Shown: positions 38,213-49,070, numbered from the stretch's first letter. The stretch is DNA of 64,000 bases from Rhodovarius crocodyli (GCF_004005855.1 NZ_SACL01000006.1:62001-126000); one strand, 5' to 3'. Notes: a model not told the origin generated them from the sequence alone. A program made the numbers and translations.

Positions 38213-38231
38213 CTGTCGTATTGTATGACAG
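38213..38231. promoter_or_regulatory. Candidate operator upstream of HyuA 1
   Basis: Near-perfect 19-bp inverted repeat CTGTCGTA-TTG-TATGACAG, one mismatch, ending 9 bases before the hyuA start. Symmetry and A/T content fit a GntR-type site, but no regulator gene is nearby. Confidence 0.4.
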
Positions 38232-38253
38232 TCAACCCGCAGGAACAGTGTTT

Positions 38254-39561
38254 CTAGGCGTTGTGCGCCCGGTCGGCGACGAGCAATGCCTCGTCCAGGA
38301 TCGAGAGCAGGGTTTCTGCCTCCGCCTCGCTCATGACCAGGGGCGGGGCCAGGAACAGCGAGGTCTGCTCGCCGCTGGTGCCGATGACGGCGCCCAGTTC
38401 CAGCGCGCGTCCCGCGACCTGCGAGGCGATGGGCGATTCCGGCGTATCGGCCAGCCACTGCTTCCAGCTGGGGCCATGCAACTCGATGGTCCAGTGCAGC
38501 CCCTGCCCCGCCACGCGGGCGACAGCCGGGTGGCGCTGCGCGATCTCGCTCAGCCGCGCGCGGAAGCGGGTTTCATGCGCCGCCACGCGCTGCAGCAGCG
38601 CCTCGTCGCGCATGATGCGCAGATAGGCCGAGACGGCGGCCATGGTCATCGGGTGGCCGCGCAGCGTGCCGTAATTCTGCCAGGCCGCGCCCTTCATGCG
38701 GTCCAGCACCTCATGCGACAGCACGATGGCGGCCACAGCCACCATGCCGCCGCCCAGCCCCTTGCCCAGCGTGACGATATCCGGCCGCGACTGCCCGGCC
38801 TGAAAGGCGAAGGGCCGGCCCGAGCGACCCAGCCCCGTCACCACCTCGTCCGCGATCCACAGCGCGCCCGCATCGCGCGTCGCGGTGGCCATCGCGTCCT
38901 GATAGTCGGGGTCGTGGTAGTAGCCGCCCTGGGTGTAGTCGAGGATGACGGCCGCCGTTTCGGCCAGCTTCGGCGCCATGGCGGCCAGCGTGACCGGCAG
39001 CGGTTCCGCCTCGCGACGCCTGGCTTCGAGAGGGTGGATCCAGGCCGCGTTCTCGGGCGGGGGCAGCACATGCACCGGCGCGTTGGGGAAAGGCAGGCGC
39101 GTGGCACCGGGGGCCGCCAGCCCGCCATGCCAGTGCGGCTGCACCGTCACGTCGCGCGACAGGCCGACGATGCCGTGATAGGCGCGCTCCCGCGTCGCGA
39201 TCGCCTGCCGCCCGGTCAGCGCCTGGGACAGCGAGAGCGCCATGTCGTTCGCCTCGCTGCCCGACAGGCAGAAGCGCACGGCGCCGGCCCAGGATTCCTC
39301 GCCGGAAAGCCCGATCTCGAAGAAATCCTCCGCCGCCTGGTCGCGGCCCTTCCAGGCCCAGCCCTCACTGACCATGGGCAGGGCGGCGGCCTCACGCAAC
39401 GCTTCGATCATGCGTGGGTGGCCGTGGCCGAGCGGGCCGCCGGTGTTGCTGCCATCCAGCACGCGCCGGCCGTCCGAAAGCTCGAAATACACGCCCTTGC
39501 CGCCGACCACGCGCGGCGGATCGCCGCCCGCGTTCAGCCCGGTGCGCAGCAGCCTCGCCAT
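38254..39561 (-). CDS. Class III aminotransferase (glutamate-1-semialdehyde aminomutase-like)
   Basis: PLP enzyme of 435 aa. It has LSGSEANDMALSLSQALTGR (cofactor phosphate region), IADEVVTGLGRSGRPFAF with the ring-binding Asp238, and the Schiff-base Lys267 in TLGKGLGGG. The stretch where many members have 'EPv' reads ILDYTQGGYY. It is not the haem-pathway HemL by context: it sits between two hydantoinase pairs, and its start overlaps the hyuB 2 stop (TGATG). A role in transaminating an amino acid released by ring opening is inference. Confidence 0.85.
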   Translation of the reverse strand: MARLLRTGLNAGGDPPRVVGGKGVYFELSDGRRVLDGSNTGGPLGHGHPRMIEALREAAALPMVSEGWAWKGRDQAAEDFFEIGLSGEESWAGAVRFCLSGSEANDMALSLSQALTGRQAIATRERAYHGIVGLSRDVTVQPHWHGGLAAPGATRLPFPNAPVHVLPPPENAAWIHPLEARRREAEPLPVTLAAMAPKLAETAAVILDYTQGGYYHDPDYQDAMATATRDAGALWIADEVVTGLGRSGRPFAFQAGQSRPDIVTLGKGLGGGMVAVAAIVLSHEVLDRMKGAAWQNYGTLRGHPMTMAAVSAYLRIMRDEALLQRVAAHETRFRARLSEIAQRHPAVARVAGQGLHWTIELHGPSWKQWLADTPESPIASQVAGRALELGAVIGTSGEQTSLFLAPPLVMSEAEAETLLSILDEALLVADRAHNA

Positions 39562-41138
39562 CAGACGGGCTCCCCGAAGCCGCCGCCGCCCGCACTCTCC
39601 AGCGTCAGCACGTCATCCTGGCGCAGCAGCATGTTCAGCTTGCCGTCGAGCTGGGTTTCCACCCCGTCGCGCAGCAGCGTGAGGCGGAAGGTCTGGCCCG
39701 GCTTGCCGCCCTGCAGCCCGAAGGGTGGGTTCTTGGAACGCTCCAGGCAGGCCGTCAGCCACATCTCGGGCGCCATGACGCGATAGCGGCGGATGATGCC
39801 GTCACCACCCTTATGCCGCCCCGCACCACCCGAACCGCGCCTGATCGCCTGTTTCTCGACCCGGATCGCGTAGTTGGTCTCGATCATCTCGGCCGGGGTG
39901 TTGGAGGTGTTGGTCAGCAGCACGCGGGTGGCGGAAACACCGTCGCGCTCGTGCCGCCCGCCCTCGCCGCCGCCATGCACCTCATACAGCATGCGCCAGG
40001 GCTCGCCCTTGCGGGGCTCGCAGAAGTTCAGCAGGCCGGAGGTGGAGGCCCCACCGGCCGTCAGGCGCTCAGGGATCACGCCCTCCATCGCCTTGAACAT
40101 GGCCTCCACGATGCGCATAGACGTCTCGTGGTTGCCGGCGGCCACCGGCGCGTCGAAGCCCGGCTCCAGGATGGAGCCCGGGCGGGTGATGATGGTCAGC
40201 GGCCGCAGCGCGCCCGCATTCTGCTGCATGTCGCGCCCCGACAGGCAGCGCGCGCCGTAGGCGACAGCGGAGCGCGCGATATAGGGCGTCATGTTGCAGA
40301 AATTGGCGAGCCGGTCGCAGCTGCCCGAGAGATCGAAGACCGCGCGGTCGCCCTCGATCTCGATGCGGATATGGATGCGCGCGGGGTCGCCGTTCGCGTC
40401 CAGGTCGTCAAGGAAATCCTCGCCCTCATACACGCCATCCGGCAGGTCGCGGATCGCCTCGCGCATCTCGGCTTCCGAGAGGTCATGCAGGCGCTTCAGC
40501 GCGGCCAGGAAGGTCTCCGTGCCGTATTGGGCGCACATCTCGCGGATGCGCTTCTCGGCGGCACGGGTGGAGGCGAGCTGCGCCAGCATGTCGCCCTCGC
40601 AGGCCACCGGGTCACGCACGTTGGACAGGATCATGTCCATCACGCCGCGCTGCACGCCCTCGGCGGTGGCCAGCAGCACGGGCGGGATGCGGATGGCTTC
40701 CTGGAAGCTGTCCACCGCGTTGACCAGATAGCTGCCGGGCCAGGTGCCGCCGACATCGGGCCAATGCGCCAGGCTGATCGCCCAGGCCACCACCCGCCCG
40801 TCCACGAAGACGGGCCGGGCCACCTTCACATCGTTCAGGTGGTTGCCACCCAGCTTGCCGATGTTGAAGATCAGCGCATCACCCTCGCGCATGGTCTCCA
40901 GCGGCTTCAGCTTCAGCAATTCCGGGATCGCATAGGCCATGGCCCCCATATGGATGGGGATGTCCTTGCCCTGCCCCGCGAGGCCGCCCTCGGCATCCGT
41001 GACGGCGGAGGACAGGTCCCCGGCCTCCCGCAGCAGCGGAGAGCGCGCGGAGCGCGTCATCACCAGGCTCATTTCCTCGGCGGCGGCCGAGAGCCCGTGG
41101 CGGATGACTTCGACGACGAAGGGATCGAGCGGGCTCAT
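39561..41138 (-). CDS. Hydantoinase B/oxoprolinase family protein (HyuB 2)
   Basis: Second HyuB, also 525 aa but clearly diverged from HyuB 1. It starts MSPLDPFVVEVIRHGLSAAA and has MGAMAYAIPELLKL, LIFNIGKLGGNHLNDVKVAR (where HyuB 1 has FAMNDPYDGGTH), GGEGGRHERDGVSATRVLLT and the closing SAGGGGFGEPV. The changed metal or substrate loop suggests a different cyclic substrate. It overlaps hyuA 2 by 4 bases and the aminotransferase start by 1 base, so all three are translated together. Confidence 0.9.
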   Translation of the reverse strand: MSPLDPFVVEVIRHGLSAAAEEMSLVMTRSARSPLLREAGDLSSAVTDAEGGLAGQGKDIPIHMGAMAYAIPELLKLKPLETMREGDALIFNIGKLGGNHLNDVKVARPVFVDGRVVAWAISLAHWPDVGGTWPGSYLVNAVDSFQEAIRIPPVLLATAEGVQRGVMDMILSNVRDPVACEGDMLAQLASTRAAEKRIREMCAQYGTETFLAALKRLHDLSEAEMREAIRDLPDGVYEGEDFLDDLDANGDPARIHIRIEIEGDRAVFDLSGSCDRLANFCNMTPYIARSAVAYGARCLSGRDMQQNAGALRPLTIITRPGSILEPGFDAPVAAGNHETSMRIVEAMFKAMEGVIPERLTAGGASTSGLLNFCEPRKGEPWRMLYEVHGGGEGGRHERDGVSATRVLLTNTSNTPAEMIETNYAIRVEKQAIRRGSGGAGRHKGGDGIIRRYRVMAPEMWLTACLERSKNPPFGLQGGKPGQTFRLTLLRDGVETQLDGKLNMLLRQDDVLTLESAGGGGFGEPV

Positions 41139-43141
41139 GCGGCGCTCCGGTTCAGGAAGAGATTGCCGATCGCGTCGCCGCGCGCCTGCCAGCCGGGCGG
41201 CACGATCACGGTGGACCAGGCGTCCTCGATGATGACGGGCCCCTGCACGGCGTCGGTCAGGGTTTCGCGCGGCAGGATGGGGGTGGGCAGGCGCCCTTCG
41301 GCGAAGACGCAGTCGCGGGTGCGGGCGGGCTTCTGCGCGCGGCCCACATCGGGGCGCGCGACGGGGGTGGAGGACGGGCGGCGCGCCTGGATGCGCAGGC
41401 TCTCGATCACCACCTGCTCGGCGGTGGCGTAGCCGAACAGTTCCTGATGCCGGCCGGTGAAGGCCGCATGCAGCACGCCTGGGTCGAGCGGCATGGCGAA
41501 GGGCACCGGGATCGCCTCGCTCTGCCCCGCGTAGCGCATCAGCGCCGTGTGCTCCATGCCGATCTCGGCGGCCGGGATGCCGTTGGCGATCAGCGGTTCG
41601 CTGGCCTCGGCCTCCATCTCCGCCACGCGGTCCGCGAAGGCCCGGGCGGGAAAGTCGTCGAGCGGCATGCGGATGGTGCGCTGCTGCAGAACCGAGAAAT
41701 CCGCCGTCAGGCAGCCGAGCGCCGAGAAGGCAGAGGAGGCCGCGGGCACGATGATCTCGTTCAGCCCGTACAGGTCCGCGAGGCCCACGGCATGCATCGG
41801 CCCGCCGCCGCCGAAGGCCAGCAGCGTACAGTCGCGCCCATCCACGCCGCGCTCCACCGTCACGCGGCGCAGCGCGCGCGCCATGGCGGCATTGGCGACC
41901 CGCACGATGCCGAGCGCGGTTTCCTCGATCCCCATGCCGAGCTTTTCGGCAATCGGGGCGATCACGGCACGCGCGGCCGCGACGTCGAGCTGGATGGTGT
42001 CACCGAGCTTCGCCTCGGGGTCGAGGTAGCCCAGCACGGCGTTGGCGTCGGTGATGGTTGCCCGGGTGCCGCCGCGCCCGTAGCAGGCCGGGCCCGGTTC
42101 GGAGCCGGCACTTTCGGGGCCGACAGACAGGCCGCCCGAGCCGAGCTTCACGATGGACCCGCCGCCCGCGCCGATGGAATGCACCGCCAGCATGGGCTGG
42201 CGCAGCGGGCGGCCGCCCATCATGCGGGTGTCCGTCATCTCGGCCACGCCATCCACGATCAGGCAGACATCGGTGGTGGTGCCGCCCATGTCGAAGGTCA
42301 GCACGCGCGGCCGGTCCAGGCTGCGGGCGATGCGGGCCGAGGCCGAGACACCAGCCGCCGGGCCCGACATGGCCATCACCAGCGGCCGGCGCTTCACCGC
42401 CGGCAGCGGCACCATGGCCCCCGCCGAGTGGAACACCTGAAGCCCCGGGCCGATCGGCAGCTTCTCCTCCAGCTCGGTCAGGTAATCGACCGCGACCGGC
42501 ATGGCCGCCGCGTTGAAGGCGGTCGAGGACGCACGCTCATACTCGCGCGCCTCGGGGTTGATCTCATGGCTGACGCACAGATGCGGCACATGGGGCGCCA
42601 GCGCCTCCATCAACTGTTTCTCATGCACCGGGTTCGCATAGGCATGCAGCAGGCAGATGCCCACGGATTTCGCGCCCGACGCCTTCACCCATTCCACGCA
42701 GCGCGCGATCTCGGCCTCGCTCAGCGGCAGCAGCACCGCGCCCGTGTGGTCCAGGCGCTCCTTCAGCCCGAAGCAGAGCGCAGGCGGGACCAGGGGCGGC
42801 GCCTTGGGCGGAACATCCAGCCGGTACAGCTCGGTGCGGCGATAGCGGCCGATCTCCAGCACATCCTCGAAGCCCTCGGTCGAGATCAGCGCGACCTTGG
42901 GCAAGCGGCCTTCCACCAGCGCATTGGTGACGCGGGTGGTGCCGTGGATGAAGCGGCGGACGTCGGGTTCGGAAAGCCCCACGGCGGCGATCGCCTCCAG
43001 CATCGCGCGCACCGGCGCGTCTGGGCGCGAGGGCACCTTGGCGATGCGCGTGGCGCCGCTTTCAGTGTGTACCGCCAGAATATCGGTGAAGGTGCCCCCG
43101 ATATCGGTGCCGATATCCCAAAGCCTGCTCTGCACGCGCAC
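41135..43141 (-). CDS. Hydantoinase A/oxoprolinase family protein (HyuA 2)
   Basis: Second HyuA, 668 aa. It has DIGTDIGGTFTDILAVH at the N-terminus, RRFIHGTTRVTNALVEG, VSHEINPEAREYERASSTAF and LTFDMGGTTTDVCLIVDG for the second nucleotide-binding motif, followed by GAGGGSIVKLGSGGLSVGP. It pairs with HyuB 2 through an ATGA overlap. A 128-base gap separates it from the small ORF upstream. Probable cytosolic heteromer with HyuB 2. Confidence 0.92.
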   Translation of the reverse strand: MRVQSRLWDIGTDIGGTFTDILAVHTESGATRIAKVPSRPDAPVRAMLEAIAAVGLSEPDVRRFIHGTTRVTNALVEGRLPKVALISTEGFEDVLEIGRYRRTELYRLDVPPKAPPLVPPALCFGLKERLDHTGAVLLPLSEAEIARCVEWVKASGAKSVGICLLHAYANPVHEKQLMEALAPHVPHLCVSHEINPEAREYERASSTAFNAAAMPVAVDYLTELEEKLPIGPGLQVFHSAGAMVPLPAVKRRPLVMAMSGPAAGVSASARIARSLDRPRVLTFDMGGTTTDVCLIVDGVAEMTDTRMMGGRPLRQPMLAVHSIGAGGGSIVKLGSGGLSVGPESAGSEPGPACYGRGGTRATITDANAVLGYLDPEAKLGDTIQLDVAAARAVIAPIAEKLGMGIEETALGIVRVANAAMARALRRVTVERGVDGRDCTLLAFGGGGPMHAVGLADLYGLNEIIVPAASSAFSALGCLTADFSVLQQRTIRMPLDDFPARAFADRVAEMEAEASEPLIANGIPAAEIGMEHTALMRYAGQSEAIPVPFAMPLDPGVLHAAFTGRHQELFGYATAEQVVIESLRIQARRPSSTPVARPDVGRAQKPARTRDCVFAEGRLPTPILPRETLTDAVQGPVIIEDAWSTVIVPPGWQARGDAIGNLFLNRSAA

Positions 43142-43269
43142 GTCCCTCGTTCAACCGAGGCGATCATGCCGCAACATCGGGGGGTGGCCACCCCCCGGCG
43201 GGATCGAAGGGCGGCGCATTTCCGGCGAACCGGGCACGGGCTGGGCAGACGGCCCGGCCGTTGGGCAGT

Positions 43270-43476
43270 TCAGACCCGCAGGGCCTCCGCATGGCGGGTG
43301 GCGGGGTTGCCCACGCACATGCCGGCCTCGATGCCGTTCGGGTTGCCGTGGGCGACGATGGAACGGTAGTGCTGCATCGCGTCCTCGAAGGCGAAGGGCA
43401 GTTCGCCGCTGTTCTTCACCTCGGCCCAGTAATGCTTCTGCACCTGCGGCCCCTTGATGGTGATGTGGAATTCCAT
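43270..43476 (-). CDS. Small hypothetical protein (68 aa) between ABC and hydantoinase genes
   Basis: Unrecognised small soluble protein, MEFHITIKGPQVQKHYWAEV to HAEALRV. Start chosen at ATG 43476 behind GGGAAG; an in-frame start at 43515 would add 13 residues. It is on the operon strand, between the ABC ATPase and hyuA 2. It contains HYWAEVKNSGELPFAFEDAM and one Cys. It might be an accessory or binding protein of the operon; no evidence for a reaction. Confidence 0.6.
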   Translation of the reverse strand: MEFHITIKGPQVQKHYWAEVKNSGELPFAFEDAMQHYRSIVAHGNPNGIEAGMCVGNPATRHAEALRV

Positions 43477-43570
43477 CTGCTTCCCGCTTTCCGCGGCTCC
43501 CGATTGGTCTGACACCCGTCAGAACGCACGGTTTCGGGAGAGGATGCGTGAGAAGGAAATTAATTCCTTC

Positions 43571-45199
43571 TCAAGCGGCCACCGGGTCGAAATGCGGAAT
43601 CGCGGTCAGCAATTCCCGCGTGTAGGCATCGGCCGGCGCGTCGAAGATGGCGGCGCTGTCGCCCTGCTCCACCACCTGGCCCTGGCGCAGCACGATGGTG
43701 CGCTCGCACATCATCCGCACCACGTTCAGGTCATGGCTGACGAACAGGAAGGCCAGGCCATCCTGCCGGCGCAGGTCGTCCAGCAGCTTCAGCACCACCG
43801 CCTGCACCGAGACATCGAGTGCCGCCGTCGGTTCATCCAGCACCAGCAGCCGGGGCCCGACCGCGATGGCGCGCGCGATGCCGACACGCGCCTTCTGCCC
43901 GCCAGAGAGCTGGTGCGGAAAGCGGCCCAGCAGGTTGCGCGGCAGGCCGCAGCGTTCGGCGGCTTCCTCGACGCGCCCGGTCAGTTCCTTGCCGTCCTTC
44001 ACACCCAGCAGCCGCGTCACGGGGCGCGCGATGGCATCGAAGGCGGTGAAGCGCGGGTTCAGGCTCTCATGCGGGTCCTGGAACACCAGCTGGATCTCGC
44101 GGCGGAAGCGGCTCGCGTGGAAATCCCGCGCCTTCACATCGCCGATATCCTGGCCGTCGAACACGATGTCGCCCGCCGAATGGTCGATCAGCCGGCACAC
44201 CATGCGCGAGATGGTGGATTTGCCGGAACCGCTCTCACCCACCAGGCCCAGGCTCTCACCCGCGCGCAGGGTGAAGGATACATCGTCCACCGCCTTGAAG
44301 CCGTCATACAGCTTGGTCAGGCGATGCACCTCCAGCAGCGGGGCCTGGCCCGGGCGTTCGGGCGGGCGGATGATGGGCGGGGCCGGTGGTTCGCCCACCA
44401 GCTCCTGCACGGTGGAACGCGGCGTGGGAGAAGCCGCGACCAGGCGCTGCGTGTAGGGGTGCTGCGGGCGCTGGAACAGCTGGGCGGCCGGCGCGCGCTC
44501 CACCAGCACGCCCTCCTGCATCACGGCCACATTGGCGCAGTACTGCGCGGCCAGGCCCAGGTCATGGGTGATGAGGATCATCGCCATGTCGCGCTCGGCG
44601 ACCAGCTTGGTCAGCAGGTCCATCACCGTCTTCTGGGTGGTGACGTCCAGGCCCGTGGTGGGTTCGTCCGCGATCAGCAGAGCGGGCTCGCAGGCCATCG
44701 CCATCGCGATCATCACACGCTGGCACATGCCGCCCGACAGCTCATGCGGATAGGCGTCGAAGCGGCGCTCCGGGTCGCGGATCAGCACGGCGCGCAGCAG
44801 GTCCAGCGCCTTCTCGCGCTTCTCGCGGCCGGAGAGCGAATTATGCGCCGACAGCGCATCCATCACCTGCCGGCCGACGCTGCGGATGGGGTTCAACGCC
44901 GCGCGCGGGTTCTGGAACACCATGGAGATCGCGGCGCCGCGCAGGGCACGCAGCTCGCTTTCCCGTGCGCCGGTGATGTCGCGGCCCTTGAAGACGATCT
45001 TGCCGCCGGCGATGCGCCCCGCACGGTCGAGCAGCCCCGTCACGGCATAGGCGGTGACCGACTTGCCCGACCCGCTCTCGCCCACCACCGCGAGCGTCTG
45101 GCCGGGGGCGAGGTCGAAGGAGATGCCGCGCACGGCCTCGACCACGCCGCGGCGCGTCGAGAAGGAGACGCGCAGGTCCTGAACCGAGAGCAGGGTCAT
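43571..45199 (-). CDS. Dipeptide-type ABC transporter, fused two-domain ATP-binding protein
   Basis: 542-aa protein combining DppD- and DppF-like ATPases, as in GsiA. Domain 1 has Walker A GESGSGKSVTAYAVTG, signature LSGGMCQR and Walker B LLIADEPTTGLDV. Domain 2 has Walker A GESGSGKSTISRMV, signature LSGGQKARVGIARAI and LLVLDEPTAALDV. A PPAPPIIRPPERPG linker joins them. It powers import through the two permeases encoded upstream, with a 4-base overlap. Substrate may be a peptide or a cyclic amide given the operon. Confidence 0.93.
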   Translation of the reverse strand: MTLLSVQDLRVSFSTRRGVVEAVRGISFDLAPGQTLAVVGESGSGKSVTAYAVTGLLDRAGRIAGGKIVFKGRDITGARESELRALRGAAISMVFQNPRAALNPIRSVGRQVMDALSAHNSLSGREKREKALDLLRAVLIRDPERRFDAYPHELSGGMCQRVMIAMAMACEPALLIADEPTTGLDVTTQKTVMDLLTKLVAERDMAMILITHDLGLAAQYCANVAVMQEGVLVERAPAAQLFQRPQHPYTQRLVAASPTPRSTVQELVGEPPAPPIIRPPERPGQAPLLEVHRLTKLYDGFKAVDDVSFTLRAGESLGLVGESGSGKSTISRMVCRLIDHSAGDIVFDGQDIGDVKARDFHASRFRREIQLVFQDPHESLNPRFTAFDAIARPVTRLLGVKDGKELTGRVEEAAERCGLPRNLLGRFPHQLSGGQKARVGIARAIAVGPRLLVLDEPTAALDVSVQAVVLKLLDDLRRQDGLAFLFVSHDLNVVRMMCERTIVLRQGQVVEQGDSAAIFDAPADAYTRELLTAIPHFDPVAA

Positions 45200-46037
45200 G
45201 TGCGCATCCTCGGGTCCAGGATGTCGCGCAAGCCGTCACCCAGCAGGTTGAAGCACAGCACCGTCAGCATCAGCGCGAGGCCCGGATAGGCCACCAGCCA
45301 CCACTGACCGGCCGTGATGAAGCGCGCGCCCTCCGCGACCATGATGCCCCATTCCGGGGTGGGCGGCTGCACGCCGAGGCCGATGAAGGAAAGCCCCGCC
45401 GCGTTCAGGATGGCCCAGCCGAGGTTGAGCGAGATCTGCACCGCCATGGCCGGCAGGATGTTGGGCAGCAGGTAACGCAGCACGATGGTCATGTGGCTCT
45501 CGCCGCCCGAGCGCGCGGCCTCCACCCAGCCCAGGTTGCGCCGCACATTCACCTCGGCCCGGGCGAAGCGGATGTAGAAGGGCAGATTGATGAAGGCGGT
45601 GGCGATGACGATGTTCTCGACCCGGTTGCCGAGGGCCGCCACCATCGCCATGGCGAGCACGAACAGCGGGAAGGCCATCAGCACATCCACGAGGCGCCCC
45701 ACCGACTTGTCCAGCCAGCCGCCGATATAGCCGCAGAAACTGCCGATCACGGCGCCAGCCGCGAAGGAAATGCCGACCGCCGAGACGGCGATGGCCAGGT
45801 CCAGCCGGGTGGCGACCAGCAACCGCGAGAACACGTCCCGCCCCAGCTGGTCGGTGCCGGCCCAATAGGTGGCGGAGGGCGGCTGCAAGGCCATCGGCAC
45901 GTTGGAGAGGATGGGGTCGTGCGGTGCCAGCCAGGGCGCGAAGATCGCGATCAGCACCAGCAGCGTGGCGCCCGTGGCGGCCAGTGCCGTGACGGGGTTG
46001 CCGCGCAGCACCCAGGCCGCGTGTTTCAGCGTCGCAC

Positions 46038-46041
<4 letters not shown>
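45196..46041 (-). CDS. ABC transporter permease (DppC-like)
   Basis: Inner-membrane protein of 281 aa with six predicted helices. The binding-protein-dependent transport signature (EAAxxxGxxxxxIxxRHxLPN) is seen as EAARSGGESHMTIVLRYLLP, which contacts the ATPase. The N-terminal OppC_N-type segment precedes DPILSNVPMALQPPSATYWAGTDQLGRD, broken here only for description. The gene overlaps both neighbours by 4 bases. It forms a heterodimer channel with the DppB-like partner. Confidence 0.92.
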
Positions 46042-47068
<1,027 letters not shown>

Positions 47069-47069
<1 letters not shown>

Positions 47070-48685
47070 CAGCTGCGCTTCAGGTCACGCCAGTCGACCA
47101 TGCGATGGAACCAGTAGGTGTAGCCCTCGATGTTCTTGGCCATCACCGCCTCATGGTTGCCGGACCACAGCATGACGTGCGGCATCTGCTCCAGGCTGAT
47201 GTCGATCATGCGGCGGCAGATGTCGTCATAGCGCGCCTGGTCGATGGTGAAGCGGGCCTCCTGCGCCATCGCCGTCACCTCGGCATTCTGCCAGCCGGAG
47301 TAGTTCCAGCGTGTCTCGCCCGAATAATACAGGCGGAAGAAGTAGTCGGGGGACGGCAGCCAGGCGGAACCGAGGTCGGTGAAGAAGGGCAGCCGGCGCT
47401 CGACGATCAGCGTGCCGATCTGCGCGTCCGGCAGCTTCTGGATCGCGACGCGCACGCCGATGCGGCCCAGTGCCTCCTGCAACAGGGCGGCCATCGGGTC
47501 CACGAAGGCGCTCATGGACACGGCGTAGGTGAAGGTGGTCTCGAGGCCGTTCGGGAAGCCGGCCTCGGCCAGCAGCGCCTTCGCGCGGTCCAGGTCCTGG
47601 TTCACGCCCAGCGGCTGCGGGAACAGGCCGTTCGGGGCCTGGGTCCAGCTCGCGCCGTAATACTTGGAACCGCGGCTGAACAGCGCCGCCTGGAACATCG
47701 CGTCATAGGGCAGCGCGAGCGCGAAGGCGCGGCGCACCTTGGGGTTGTCGAAGGGTGCCACGCGCGTGTTGAACACGATGCACTGGAAGGTGTTGCCCTG
47801 CGGGATGGCCACCACCTTGGCGCGGTTACGCTGCTCGATGGCCGGCACGTCGCTGGCGGCCAGGTCGATGCACAGGTCGGCGTCGCCGCGCTCGACCAGG
47901 GACGCGCGGGTCGCGGCCTCGGGCACGGTCTGCATGATGATGCGGCGGAAATACGGAAGCTCGCCGTTCAGGCCGTTCTTCCAATTGTCGTTGCGGCGCA
48001 GCTGCAGCTGCTGCCCGGGGCGGTGGCTTTCGACGATGTAGGCACCGCCGCCCGCCTGGTTTTCCTTCAGGTAGTTGATCGCCCAGGGATCATCCGACGT
48101 CGCGTGCTGCTTCGCGAGCTTGGAGTTGATCATCATGGCGTAAGGCGTGGACAGGTTACCGAGTGCGAGGCGGTCCGAGCGCGGCAGCTTCACCTCGACC
48201 GTCTTCTCACCGACGATCTTGTACTGGTCGGGCGAGGTGTAGGAGGACATGGACATCTGCGGCGGCGCCAGCGAGCGCGCGGAGACGGAGCGGTCGAGCG
48301 ACCACTTCACGTCCTCGGCCGTCACGGGCGTGCCGTCATGCCAGGTGGCGTTCTGGCGGATGTGGAAGGTGTAGGTCAGGCCGTCGGCGGAGCGGTCGAT
48401 GCGCTCGGCCAGTTCACCCCGGATGTTGTCGAGGTCGAAGGTGAAGCCGCCCGTGGAGACCGGCTTGCGGCCCATGGAGCACAGCCGGTCATAGGTGTTC
48501 ATGACCAGGCCGAAGCCCTCACGCGTGCCGCCCAGCATGGTGGCGTCCAGCGAGTTGATCACGCCGCCCATCACCTGGCGCAGCGTCTCCGCACGGGTCT
48601 GGGACATCGCCTCACGCGGGGCGGCGGTGGCGGCCACGCCGGCGGCTGCGGCGGCCTGAAAGCCCTGCCTGCGGTTGAACTTCAT
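47069..48685 (-). CDS. ABC transporter substrate-binding protein, family 5 (dipeptide/nickel type)
   Basis: Periplasmic receptor of 538 aa, first gene of the operon. Start chosen at ATG 48685 behind AGGGGGC; the open frame upstream runs into the repeat element and is not coding. A Tat-like signal (FNRRQGFQAAAAAGVAATAA) is followed by SBP_bac_5 marks: DGLTYTFHIRQNATWHDGTPVTAEDVKWSL split over residues 105-135, KVRRAFALALPYDAMF and ALLAEAGFPNGLETTFTYA. It delivers a peptide-like or amide ligand to the permease pair. Being encoded with hydantoinases suggests a cyclic or N-carbamoyl substrate; this is inference. Confidence 0.92.
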
Positions 48686-48809
48686 CGGATGCCCCCTTGG
48701 GATGCCTCGGTCGGGTGGGATGTCAGCGCAGGTGAGGCCCGGAGGGAAACCATAAATCGCCGGGAAAGAATGACGCGCCGCAGCGTGTGCACGCGGGTTG
48801 GGCAGAGAG

Positions 48810-49063
48810 CGGGGGCTTTGCCCCCGGAACCCCCAAGTCAGGGGCTTTGCCCCCGACACCCCCACCAGGAGATAATATCTCCTGGACCTGATAAGAGTTT
48901 GGCGCCCCATCTTGATAGGAGCGGCACCAATTTCATTATAATTTTCAATGAGAAAAACCTTGGCCGGATCATGCGCCAAGTCCCTGGGGTCCAGGGCCGC
49001 TACGGTCCTGGCGGGGATGCAAGGGGCAGCGCCCCTTGCTGGGGGTCCGGGGGCAAAGCCCCC
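48810..49063. repeat. GC-rich palindromic repeat element with AT-rich core, copy 2 (reverse orientation)
   Basis: Fills the gap between the SDR gene end and the ABC operon start. It begins with CGGGGGC-ttt-GCCCCCG (48810-48826) and GGGGC-ttt-GCCCC (48841-48853), then CCAGGAGATA/TATCTCCTGG (48865-48885), GATAAGAGTTTGGCGCC, an AT-rich core (48929-48957), GGTCCTGGCGGGGATGC, GCAAGGGGC/GCCCCTTGC and GGGGGCAAAGCCCCC up to 49063. From 48865 on it mirrors 16891-17079. The rest of 48686-48809 is the operon leader, with nothing else recognised. Confidence 0.7.
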
Positions 49064-49070
49064 CGGTCCT

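Noticed and set aside
38221-38253. TTGACT and TACAAT words upstream of HyuA 1 read as a promoter
   Set aside because: The spacing between the two boxes is only about 4 bases, far from the 16-18 needed; the palindrome reading explains the site better.
38254-39561. Aminotransferase as haem-pathway HemL
   Set aside because: Sequence is only HemL-like and it is embedded in a catabolic operon; HemL would be expected to have the typical N-terminal 'PGGVNSPVR' region, which is absent.
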